Below are positions 1 through 5,059 of a DNA stretch of 5,059 bases, piece after piece. Numbering within the stretch: the stretch's first letter is position 1; every line of letters starts with the position of its first letter. The stretch comes from an uncultured Clostridium sp. Lineage in GTDB: Bacteria > Bacillota > Clostridia > TANB77 > CAG-508. Where the stretch lies: NCBI GenBank assembly GCA_947643945.1, contig CANRXN010000095.1:1-5059 (forward strand). Reading direction: 5' to 3'. The position numbers were made by a program, and so were the translations under genes. The notes below the pieces were generated by a model, which saw nothing but the letters and a program-made list of their open reading frames with translations, did not search any database and had not been told where the DNA came from.

Positions 1-25
1 CCATAGTTAATATGTCTTTTTTCAT
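1..25 (-). CDS. Start of a further operon gene, cut by the window edge
   Basis: Only the first eight codons are visible (MKKDILTM), reading off the low-coordinate edge of the window. The ATG at 23-25 follows a strong ribosome binding site, AAGGAG (minus strand, 31-36), at five bases spacing. That site directly follows the TAG stop of the preceding serine hydrolase gene, so the two are probably translated from one mRNA. Eight residues are too few to assign a family. The start call rests on the ribosome binding site and the tight spacing; the product is unknown. Confidence 0.6.
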
Positions 26-36
26 GTTTGCTCCTT

Positions 37-873
37 CTAAAATTCAAATTTCCCATTATTTGCTTCAAAGTTTTCTAATAATAATCTATTTATTTCGCTT
101 CCTAATAAAATGGCTGGATTATCATGGTAAAAATAATAGTCTTTAAAATCGTAAATAAATATACTTACAAAGTATTTTCCTTTTTTGGTAGAAATAATTC
201 CTCCGTCATTTCTGCAGTTCATGATATCTTCTCTTTTGTCTCCAAGGCCTCCACTCTTTGAGGCGATAAAGCAATTATCTAATTGCTTTGGTTGTATTTT
301 TTGGGTTAATAATTCATTATATTTTTGATTTTTTAATATTTGCATCATTTCGTTACACAGTTCTTTGGTTAATATTTGTTTTTTAGCAATCATTTTATAA
401 ATCTTAGCATATTCAAAAGCTGTTGTTTTTCCTATTTTACTATATTTTGTAAAGTCTAGTTTGGGTGCTAATAGTTCTGTTTTTTCAAATCCTAACTCTT
501 TTATCGTTTCATTTATTTTCTCAAATCCTAAATATTCTATCATTTTGTTGGTTGCAATGTTGTCACTTACTATTATCATTAAAATTGCCATGTTTTTAGA
601 AGATAGTGTTAACCCTTCTTCTAGATATTGAATCACGCCACTACCATTTTCTACATAATCGTTTTGAAGATTGTAAATTAATTTATCGTCTCTATTTTTT
701 TCTTTTTTCATAATTTGTCTATAATATTCGATTAAAATAAAGAGTTTTATACAGCTAGCTGTTTCAACTATTTCGTTTTCTTTGATTTTTAGTTCATTAT
801 TTTTTTCGTCACTAACATATAGACTAACTTTTCCATCAAATTCACTGATTAATTCTTCTATTTTTTGTTTCAT
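37..873 (-). CDS. Class A beta-lactamase-fold serine hydrolase, without signal peptide
   Basis: A 278-residue protein with the three active-site motifs of the class A beta-lactamase/penicillin-recognising fold in order: SCIK (Ser40, Lys43), SDN (103-105) and KSG (206-208). The segment between SDN and KSG contains a GKTTAFEYAKIY stretch that matches the conserved TT..(D/E)(M/Y)A helix of the family. I chose the ATG at 871-873 because a ribosome binding site (AAAGGGA) lies just upstream; the frame is open 22 codons further, to an ATG at 939, but that would run into the end of the M50 gene. No signal peptide or lipobox is visible, so it looks cytoplasmic, unlike secreted beta-lactamases. The omega-loop Glu166 of true class A enzymes has no clear counterpart: around KLDFTKYSKIG there is no ExxLN motif. 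Antibiotic hydrolysis is therefore unlikely; an esterase or peptidase-like role is possible but not shown. The start lies 14 bases after the M50 stop and the TAG stop touches the next ribosome binding site, so it sits inside an operon. Confidence 0.85.
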   Translation of the reverse strand: MKQKIEELISEFDGKVSLYVSDEKNNELKIKENEIVETASCIKLFILIEYYRQIMKKEKNRDDKLIYNLQNDYVENGSGVIQYLEEGLTLSSKNMAILMIIVSDNIATNKMIEYLGFEKINETIKELGFEKTELLAPKLDFTKYSKIGKTTAFEYAKIYKMIAKKQILTKELCNEMMQILKNQKYNELLTQKIQPKQLDNCFIASKSGGLGDKREDIMNCRNDGGIISTKKGKYFVSIFIYDFKDYYFYHDNPAILLGSEINRLLLENFEANNGKFEF

Positions 874-887
874 ATTGAATTCCCTTT

Positions 888-1660
888 CTAAAGTCCAAAA
901 ATCATTCCTGTAAGTGTCATAATTCCTGTTGAAATCCATTTAATTGCTGGAGATATCATAATACTTGTTATACCTGTAATCCATATTACGACAAATAGGA
1001 TGTAGAAGATTTGCTCGTTGTTTCTAAACCATTGTTTTGCATTGTATGGCAAAAATGGCATGATTACTTTTGAGCCGTCTAATGGTGGTAAAGGAATTAG
1101 GTTAAATACTCCTAGTCCAATGTTGATTGTTACTGCATATAACAATATTTTTATTATAACTTCTATCGTTACATTTGATGCACTAATATAGTATCCTAAA
1201 TTAGACATGACAATTGCTGTGTTAGTAACTTTTGCAATTCCAAACATTACTATTGCAAGTACCATTGCCAATATAAAATTCATTACTGGTCCAGCAACAG
1301 ATACAATGGCTTCTCCTTTTTCCATTGACATTTTTCTAGTGTACTGCGTTGGATTTACATGTACTGGTTTTCCCCATCCAAATCCTGCAAATAATAACAT
1401 TAGTGTTCCTATTGGGTCTAAATGTGCAAGTGGATTTAAGCTTAATCGTCCTTCGCTTTTTGCCGTGTTATCTCCTAATTTATAGGCTGCAAATCCATGG
1501 GCAAATTCATGGAAGGTAATTGCTATTAATACGCCAGGTATACTAACTAGTAAACCGAATTAAAGAATCTGGATTGGTAACATATCCGTGAAATTGTGGT
1601 CAATACCATGATGGCTATTATAATATAAACAATTCTTCTATCAAATGAAAAATTAAACAT
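888..1660 (-). CDS. M50 site-2-protease-like membrane metallopeptidase, interrupted by frame changes near its 5' end
   Basis: Intramembrane zinc metallopeptidase of the short YwhC-like M50 group, expected in the cytoplasmic membrane. HEFAH (1497-1511) supplies two zinc-ligand histidines and the catalytic Glu; LPPLDG near the C-terminus supplies the Asp ligand. Between them are GRLSLNPLAHLDPIG and a GFGWGKPVHVNP segment typical of the group, with several hydrophobic helices after them. The first ATG in the main frame (1400) lies after HEFAH, so it cannot be the true start. The real start is the ATG at 1658-1660, preceded by AAGGAG at good spacing and opening with MFNFSFDRR and a hydrophobic helix. 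That frame does not connect directly to HEFAH: the main frame is open only from 1559. Skipping one C at 1588 and one at 1557 gives a continuous 256-residue protein with HEFAH at 50-54 and the ligand Asp at 194, a normal family length. The gene is therefore frameshifted, misread in assembly, or recoded. It starts 32 bases after fic. Confidence 0.8.
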
Positions 1661-1692
1661 TTTTATCTCCTTTTTTATCCCTCTTTTACTTT

Positions 1693-2298
1693 CTATAAGT
1701 CTTCTGTCTTAAATGATAAATAGCCTTCGTATAAATAGCTATTATCTATGCCTTTCATATAGACATCTCTATCATTTATTTTATCTGTCAAACTTTGCTT
1801 TAATAATTCTTTTATTTCTGTATCTTTTATAGGACTACGTTCCATAGCAAGTAAATAATCTGCTTTGTTAACCTTACTCCAATCAATTACTAAATTTAAT
1901 TCCTTTTTTAAAATTAAATCAAGCCAAATTCTTGTACTTCTTCCATTTCCTTCTCTAAATGGATGGGCAATATTCATTTCTACATATTTTTCGATAATTT
2001 CTTCATAAGTAGATTGTGGCATTTTTTCAATATTGTTAATTGCTTGTTCAAGGTAAGTAAGTGGTATAAATCTAAAGTTACCTTTGGCTATATTTATTTT
2101 TCTTAAATTTCCTGCAAATTCATATATTTCTTCGAATAAATATTTATGTATCTTTTTTAAAGTTTCAAATGTTCCTGGTTCTAATGTATTCAAATATCCT
2201 GTTTCAAATATTTTCTTTGCAGCTGTTTTACTTATTTTTTCTTCTTCTCTTGCTAGTTCTACTTGTTCCGTAATATTCAATTTATTTTCTAAAATCAT
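1693..2298 (-). CDS. fic: Fic-domain AMP-transferase, class III (NmFic-like, self-inhibited)
   Basis: A 201-residue protein that transfers AMP from ATP to a hydroxyl side chain of a target protein. The catalytic Fic loop is complete at residues 112-123, HPFREGNGRSTR, with catalytic His112, Mg-binding Glu117 and phosphate-binding Asn/Gly/Arg residues. The flap that positions the target is visible as GNFRFIP around 73-79. Near the C-terminus, SYLYEG (187-192) matches the SxxxE(G/N) inhibitory helix of class III Fic proteins, with Glu191 as the ATP-obstructing residue. The tyrosine next to Ser187 corresponds to the auto-AMPylated residue described in Neisseria meningitidis NmFic, whose known target is gyrase subunit B. 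Overall wording (KYVEMNIAHPF, RIWLDL, AMERSP) also follows NmFic closely. The inhibitory helix is built in, so no antitoxin gene is needed, and none is visible beside it. The ATG has an AAGGGGGA ribosome binding site. The target in this organism is not known; gyrase is only an inference. Confidence 0.95.
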   Translation of the reverse strand: MILENKLNITEQVELAREEEKISKTAAKKIFETGYLNTLEPGTFETLKKIHKYLFEEIYEFAGNLRKINIAKGNFRFIPLTYLEQAINNIEKMPQSTYEEIIEKYVEMNIAHPFREGNGRSTRIWLDLILKKELNLVIDWSKVNKADYLLAMERSPIKDTEIKELLKQSLTDKINDRDVYMKGIDNSYLYEGYLSFKTEDL

Positions 2299-2310
2299 TT
2301 TTCCCCCTTA

Positions 2311-2334
2311 GGCAATTTAACTCATTAAACCGCC
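2311..2334 (-). other. RNA hairpin in the lysS-fic gap, stable only on the minus-strand transcript
   Basis: The 62-base gap between lysS and fic holds a 10-bp stem (arms 2325-2334 and 2311-2320) closed by a UGAG loop. On the minus-strand RNA all ten positions pair, two of them as G-U wobbles; on the plus-strand RNA those two become A-C mismatches. It ends three bases before the AAGGGGGA ribosome binding site of fic, and no U-run follows, so it does not look like an intrinsic terminator. It may shield a processed 3' end of lysS or tune fic translation; this is inference. Confidence 0.4.
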
Positions 2335-2360
2335 ATTAAAACTTGTTACTTATTTTATTA

Positions 2361-3866
2361 TTAAGATAAAGGTTTCATGGTTGGGAATAACAATACATCA
2401 CGAATGGATGCACTATTTGTTAGTAGCATAACTAGCCTGTCAATTCCAATTCCTAATCCACCTGTTGGAGGCATTCCAATTTCTAAAGCTTGAATAAAGT
2501 CTTCGTCCATCATACCTGCTTCTTCGTCTCCTGCTTCTCTTGCCTCTACTTGTTTTTTAAATCTTTCATATTGGTCAATTGGATCATTTAGTTCCGAAAA
2601 GGCATTTCCATATTCACGTCCACCAATAAATACTTCAAATCTTTCAGTTAGTCTTGGGTCTTCTTTCTTTTTCTTAGCTAGTGGTGATATTTCGATTGGA
2701 TAGTCATAAATAAAGGTTGGTTGTACTAAGGTTTTTTCTACATATTCGTCAAAGAATAAGCTTATTACATCGCCTCTGGTTTCTTTCGTTTTGTCTGGTA
2801 TTTCAATGCCTTTTTCTTTGGCTAATTTTACCGCTTCGGCATCTGTATTGATTTCATTAAAGTCCACTCCACAGGCTTCTTTGATAGAGTCAATCATACT
2901 GATTCTTTTCCAGCCAGGGGTTAAGTCTATTTCTTTGTCTTGATAAGTTATTTTTGTAGTTCCTAGTACTTTCATGGCACATTTTGAAAATAACTCTTCT
3001 ACCATGTCCATCATATCATGATAATCACTATAAGCCTCGTATAATTCTATAGTTGTAAATTCTGGATTGTGACGAATGTCCATTCCTTCGTTTCTAAAAA
3101 TTCTTCCCATTTCATATACTTTGTCATAACCACCTACAATTAATCTTTTTAGGTTTAATTCGGTTGCAATTCTTAGGTACATGTCAATGTTTAAGGTATT
3201 ATGATGGGTAATAAATGGTTTTGCTGTTGCTCCTCCTGATATAGTGTTTAGCATTGGTGTGTCTACTTCTAGGTAACCTTTTTCATCTAAAATTCTTCTA
3301 ATTTCTGTTATGATTTTACTTCTCATTTCAAAGGTTTTCTTTACTTCTGGATTCATGATTAGGTCTACATATCTTTGACGATAACGTAAGTCTATGTCTT
3401 TTAGTCCATGGAATTTTTCTGGCAATGGTCTTAATGATTTAGATAGTAAGGTTACTTCTTTGGCATGGATTGAAATTTCTTCTGTTCTGGTTTTAAATAC
3501 AAATCCAGTAATTCCAATAAAGTCTCCAATATCCCATGTTTTAAAGGCTTTGTAACTTTCTTCTCCTAAATCGTTGATGCTTACATAACTTTGGATTTTT
3601 TCATTACTGTCTTGAATGGTACAAAAGGATGCTTTTCCCATAATTCTTTTGGCAATAATTCTTCCTGCTACCGTTACGTCTTTTTGTTCGAATTTTTCAT
3701 AGTTTTCCTTAATTTCTCCTGCGGTATTGGTTCGGTTGAATTTTGTTATTTGATAAGGGTCTTTTCCTTGTTCTTGTAATTCGGTTAATTTATCTCTTCT
3801 TATTTGCATCAAGTGATTGATGTCTAATTCTTCTACTTCATTGTTTTGGTTTTTGTTTTCTTGCAT
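2361..3866 (-). CDS. lysS: Lysyl-tRNA synthetase, class II
   Basis: Charges tRNA-Lys with lysine using ATP, in the cytoplasm as a homodimer. The 501-residue length is normal for bacterial class II LysRS. The N-terminal OB-fold that binds the anticodon spans about residues 62-145 (VTVAGRIIAKRIMGKASF onward). The catalytic domain follows: motif 1 region around 180-208 (ending in YLEVDTPMLN), motif 2 at 256-275 (RIFRNEGMDIRHNPEFTTIE) and motif 3 at 469-485 with GGLGIGIDRLVMLL. The C-terminus IRDVLLFPTMKPLS is the usual bacterial LysRS ending. The ATG at 3864-3866 has an AGGAGA ribosome binding site eight bases upstream and a sigma-70-type promoter about 75 bases upstream. It heads the run of closely spaced genes that follows. 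Arg is written AGA or CGT where I checked, and I found no CGG codon in its 501 codons. No internal defect is visible. Confidence 0.98.
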   Translation of the reverse strand: MQENKNQNNEVEELDINHLMQIRRDKLTELQEQGKDPYQITKFNRTNTAGEIKENYEKFEQKDVTVAGRIIAKRIMGKASFCTIQDSNEKIQSYVSINDLGEESYKAFKTWDIGDFIGITGFVFKTRTEEISIHAKEVTLLSKSLRPLPEKFHGLKDIDLRYRQRYVDLIMNPEVKKTFEMRSKIITEIRRILDEKGYLEVDTPMLNTISGGATAKPFITHHNTLNIDMYLRIATELNLKRLIVGGYDKVYEMGRIFRNEGMDIRHNPEFTTIELYEAYSDYHDMMDMVEELFSKCAMKVLGTTKITYQDKEIDLTPGWKRISMIDSIKEACGVDFNEINTDAEAVKLAKEKGIEIPDKTKETRGDVISLFFDEYVEKTLVQPTFIYDYPIEISPLAKKKKEDPRLTERFEVFIGGREYGNAFSELNDPIDQYERFKKQVEAREAGDEEAGMMDEDFIQALEIGMPPTGGLGIGIDRLVMLLTNSASIRDVLLFPTMKPLS

Positions 3867-3893
3867 TTTTTATCTCTCCTCTTTTTCTTTTTG

Positions 3894-3927
3894 ATAGCAC
3901 GCTTGAAATACGCTTAAAACTTGCTAT
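3894..3927 (-). other. Possible short hairpin in the lysS leader
   Basis: The leader of lysS holds an inverted repeat, ATAGCA (3922-3927) and TGCTAT (3894-3899), extendable by one pair past a mismatch, around a 22-base loop in which AAGCGT occurs twice. The leader is only about 65 bases long from the predicted transcription start, too short for a T-box, and no T-box sequence is visible. The function, if any, is unknown. Confidence 0.2.
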
Positions 3928-3938
3928 TTGTTTTTTAT

Positions 3939-3967
3939 ATTATATAGTAAATTTTGGTAAAAGTAAA
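3939..3967 (-). promoter_or_regulatory. Sigma-70-type promoter for lysS and the downstream operon
   Basis: On the minus strand, TTTACT (3962-3967) and a consensus TATAAT (3939-3944) are separated by exactly 17 bases. Transcription would start near 3932, giving a leader of about 65 bases before the lysS ATG. The promoter lies just past the strong terminator at 3980-4020, which insulates it from transcription coming from the unit upstream. Confidence 0.7.
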
Positions 3968-3979
3968 GTTTTGCAAATA

Positions 3980-4020
3980 AAAAACACTATTATTTTCTCT
4001 TTTTTAATAATAGTGTTTTT
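3980..4020 (-). terminator. Intrinsic terminator with perfect 15-bp stem, probably bidirectional
   Basis: Arms 3980-3994 and 4006-4020 are perfect inverted repeats of 15 bases around an 11-base loop. The stem ends in five A-U pairs, and on the minus strand the descending arm runs into a U-rich tail (TTTTTTATTTG). Minus-strand transcription coming from the small unit at 4041-4258 would stop here, just before the lysS promoter. The plus-strand form also ends in a T-run, so it could act both ways, but no plus-strand gene is present to use it. Confidence 0.85.
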
Positions 4021-4040
4021 ATTGGTAATAGTTTATGCTT

Positions 4041-4232
4041 CTAATAAGTGTAATTTTTGATGTTTTTTGTCTGATTTTTTAGGTATTTGATAAATTTTTC
4101 GTTGATTTCATTTTGTCTTTCTAATATGGCTACTATATTGTTCTTTATGTCTTTTTGTATTATTTTTATTTCTGCTTTGATGTTTTTAATATCTTCTTGC
4201 TTTTTATATTTGCCCCTTAAGTTTTTTATATT
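4041..4232 (-). other. Small coiled-coil-like reading frame with no usual start codon
   Basis: Sixty-three codons are open from just after an in-frame TAA (4233-4235) to a TAG at 4041-4043. The translation is rich in Lys, Ile, Asn and Glu, with hydrophobic residues every three to four positions (for example KKQEDIKNIKAEIKIIQK and LERQNEINEKFIKYLK), which looks like a real amphipathic or coiled-coil protein rather than random AT-rich sequence. There is no ATG, GTG or TTG anywhere in the frame. An AAGGGG motif near 4215-4220 resembles a ribosome binding site, but only ATA-like codons in other frames follow it at the right distance. A good promoter and terminator frame it. It may be a small gene that lost its start codon, a gene using a rare start, or a transcript that is now non-coding. 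I do not recognise the family. Confidence 0.35.
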
Positions 4233-4258
4233 TTACATTGCTTTGTTTTGAATGTCAA
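4230..4258 (-). promoter_or_regulatory. Near-consensus sigma-70-type promoter for a small transcript
   Basis: On the minus strand a consensus TTGACA (4253-4258) is followed, after exactly 17 bases, by TAAAAT (4230-4235), five of six matches to TATAAT. A start near 4223 and the terminator ending near 3975 would give a transcript of roughly 245 bases. It is the best promoter match I noticed in the window, yet only a start-less 63-codon frame lies behind it. Confidence 0.65.
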
Positions 4259-4367
4259 TTTTTATTTTAAGGTAAAACCCATTTCTTTTCTTTCACTTTT
4301 TCACTTTTTCTTCCATTTTTGTACTTTTTAATTAATATTAATTTTTTCTTATCATGAAATTAATATA
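4259..4367. other. AT-rich spacer, no gene seen
   Basis: Between the terminator of the broken FGE-like gene and the small-transcript promoter, the minus strand is mostly polypurine with a short GTGAAAAA-type repetition. A perfect 14-bp AT palindrome, 4330-4343, lies near its far end. I see only very short frames such as MEEKVKK and no gene. Confidence 0.5.
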
Positions 4368-4396
4368 AAGCAGAAAACTTTTTAAGTTCTCTGCTT
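4368..4396 (-). terminator. Terminator-like hairpin after the broken FGE-like gene
   Basis: Two 13-base arms, 4368-4380 and 4384-4396, enclose a 3-base loop. On the minus-strand RNA all 13 positions pair, one as G-U; on the plus-strand RNA the same position is an A-C mismatch, so the structure belongs to minus-strand transcription. It lies about ten bases past the TAA at 4407-4409. The following sequence (TTTATATTAATTTC) is only moderately U-rich, so termination efficiency is uncertain. Confidence 0.6.
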
Positions 4397-4406
4397 CAAT
4401 AACTCT

Positions 4407-5053
4407 TTAAATATATATTATGGGACGAAAAGAATTATTATCAGTATTAAAATCTGAATAACTAGCTTGTCGACAACTAGTATAAGTATGAGTATATGAA
4501 AAAACACCACCCCTAAATGAGCAACAAACAGAATTGTTATTAGTTTCTGTTGACCATTCTCTTGCATTTCCTGCCATATCATAAATATTACATTTTATAT
4601 CTTTATTATTTCCATCGGTTGCTTCTCCTGTTTTAGCAAGTGTATCTTGTAATCTTATTTGTCTTGCATAGTCTTTATCCTCTGAAAATTCTTGTATAAA
4701 TACAATTGCTCCTTCTACTCCATCTTTTACTTTAATTGACTTTAATCCGAGATACTATAGGTTCATTTTGTATTTGTATTTTATAATATCCTGCTTCATT
4801 TACTATAAAACTTAAATCCTCTGTTGTATTCCAATATTCTTTTCCTTCTAACTGATAAGAAACTTGCCATTTACCAATATAACCATTATATTGAATATTG
4901 GAAATGGTAACCCTCCATAAAGGATTGCTCTACTCCTTCTATTTTTAACTCATTTTTAATTGTATCTTGACTCCAATAACGATAGCCTTCCTTATTACCT
5001 ATTCTTACTGTAATTACTAATGATACTAGTGTAATTCCCTTGTTTTTTCTCAT
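4407..5053 (-). pseudogene. Broken gene: prepilin-like start, Ig/FN3-like middle, FGE (SUMF1)-like C-terminus
   Basis: Three overlapping frames read as one protein. Frame 1 (from ATG 5051-5053) begins MRKNKGITLVSLVITV, a type IV prepilin-like N-terminus, and stops at 4886. Frame 2, open 4929 to 4735, holds a beta-rich segment (WRVTISNIQYNGYIGKWQVS, then NEAGYYKIQIQN) resembling an Ig or FN3 domain. Frame 3, open 4754 to the TAA at 4407, holds NIYDMAGNAREWS and FRGG followed by SFRP, the DxxGNxxEW and RGG...R signature of the FGE-sulfatase fold. The cysteine pair used for catalysis in true formylglycine-generating enzymes is not present at the expected places after RGG, so this is more likely a non-catalytic or ligand-binding relative. 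Removing one base at each of two junctions gives 214 codons of continuous protein. The prepilin helix is cut to about ten hydrophobic residues, suggesting an internal deletion too. Only six bases lie upstream of the ATG, so its ribosome binding site is out of view and the start is tentative. One junction has an in-frame CGG (4747-4749). Decay is the simplest reading. Confidence 0.65.
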
Positions 5054-5059
5054 AATTTT

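Noticed and set aside
874..939. Longer start (ATG 939) for the beta-lactamase-like gene
   Set aside because: The extra 22 residues would overlap the C-terminus of the M50 gene and have no ribosome binding site, while ATG 873 has one at good spacing and begins at the family's usual place.
888..1400. M50 gene starting at ATG 1400
   Set aside because: This start would remove HEFAH and the first helix; the frame continues upstream through HEFAH to 1559 and a well-placed start with ribosome binding site exists at 1660.
1207..1485. Plus-strand open frame of 92 codons
   Set aside because: It lies opposite the M50 gene, whose HEFAH and LPPLDG motifs fix the coding strand; no ribosome binding site or recognisable protein.
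2084..2311. Plus-strand open frame of 75 codons
   Set aside because: It is antisense to the 5' half of fic, which is unambiguous; composition reflects the complement of fic.
1693..2360. Toxin-antitoxin pair involving fic
   Set aside because: No small open frame with a ribosome binding site flanks fic, and the inhibitory SxxxEG helix is within the protein itself.
3591..3779. Plus-strand open frame of 62 codons
   Set aside because: It is antisense to the OB-fold region of lysS and has no supporting signal.
3867..3932. T-box riboswitch controlling lysS
   Set aside because: The leader is about 65 bases, with no T-box sequence, specifier loop or terminator between the promoter and lysS.
4330..4343. 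Perfect 14-bp palindrome of A and T only
   Set aside because: Such palindromes arise easily in AT-rich spacer; there is no second copy or adjacent promoter to suggest an operator.
4407..5053. Stop-codon recoding as the explanation of the broken frames
   Set aside because: The protein-like segments lie in different frames, so reading through stops would not join them; frame changes are required. Trp is TGG where checked and the intact genes end in TAA or TAG.

Overview
The window is AT-rich, and every gene I can support reads on the minus strand, so transcription runs from high to low coordinates. Strong AGGAG-type ribosome binding sites, a class II lysyl-tRNA synthetase, a prepilin-like KGITLVSLVITV start and a formylglycine-generating-enzyme (FGE)-like protein suggest a low-GC Firmicutes relative (Clostridia or Bacilli, perhaps a gut lineage). 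This placement is inferred from style; no marker was compared. Trp is TGG where checked, and TAA and TAG serve as stops.

Layout in the direction of transcription. (1) 5053 to 4407: a broken gene with a prepilin-like N-terminus, an Ig/FN3-like middle and an FGE-like C-terminus, spread over three frames and followed by a terminator hairpin at 4368-4396. (2) 4258 to about 3975: a separate small transcription unit with a near-consensus promoter (TTGACA-17-TAAAAT), a 63-codon coiled-coil-like frame without a usual start codon, and a strong 15-bp terminator stem at 3980-4020. (3) 3967 to 1: a promoter (TTTACT-17-TATAAT) followed by lysS, a Fic AMP-transferase of the self-inhibited NmFic type, an M50 site-2-protease-like gene, a class A beta-lactamase-fold serine hydrolase, and the first codons of another gene at the window edge. 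Spacing of 62, 32, 14 and 11 bases and the lack of a convincing internal terminator fit one operon headed by lysS. The products are not obviously one pathway: tRNA charging, protein AMPylation, membrane proteolysis and a penicillin-recognising-fold enzyme.

The point most worth checking is a pattern in the two broken genes. The M50 gene and the FGE-like gene each read through only if the frame moves by +1 twice. At three of these four places the in-frame codon at the break is CGG, and skipping its C gives a Gly codon (GGA, GGT, GGA) and restores the protein. I found no in-frame CGG in the intact genes lysS, fic and the beta-lactamase-like gene, or in the rest of the M50 gene. This could be decay, systematic base-calling error, or ribosomal +1 recoding at an unassigned or starved CGG codon. 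The fourth break has no CGG and counts against the simplest version.
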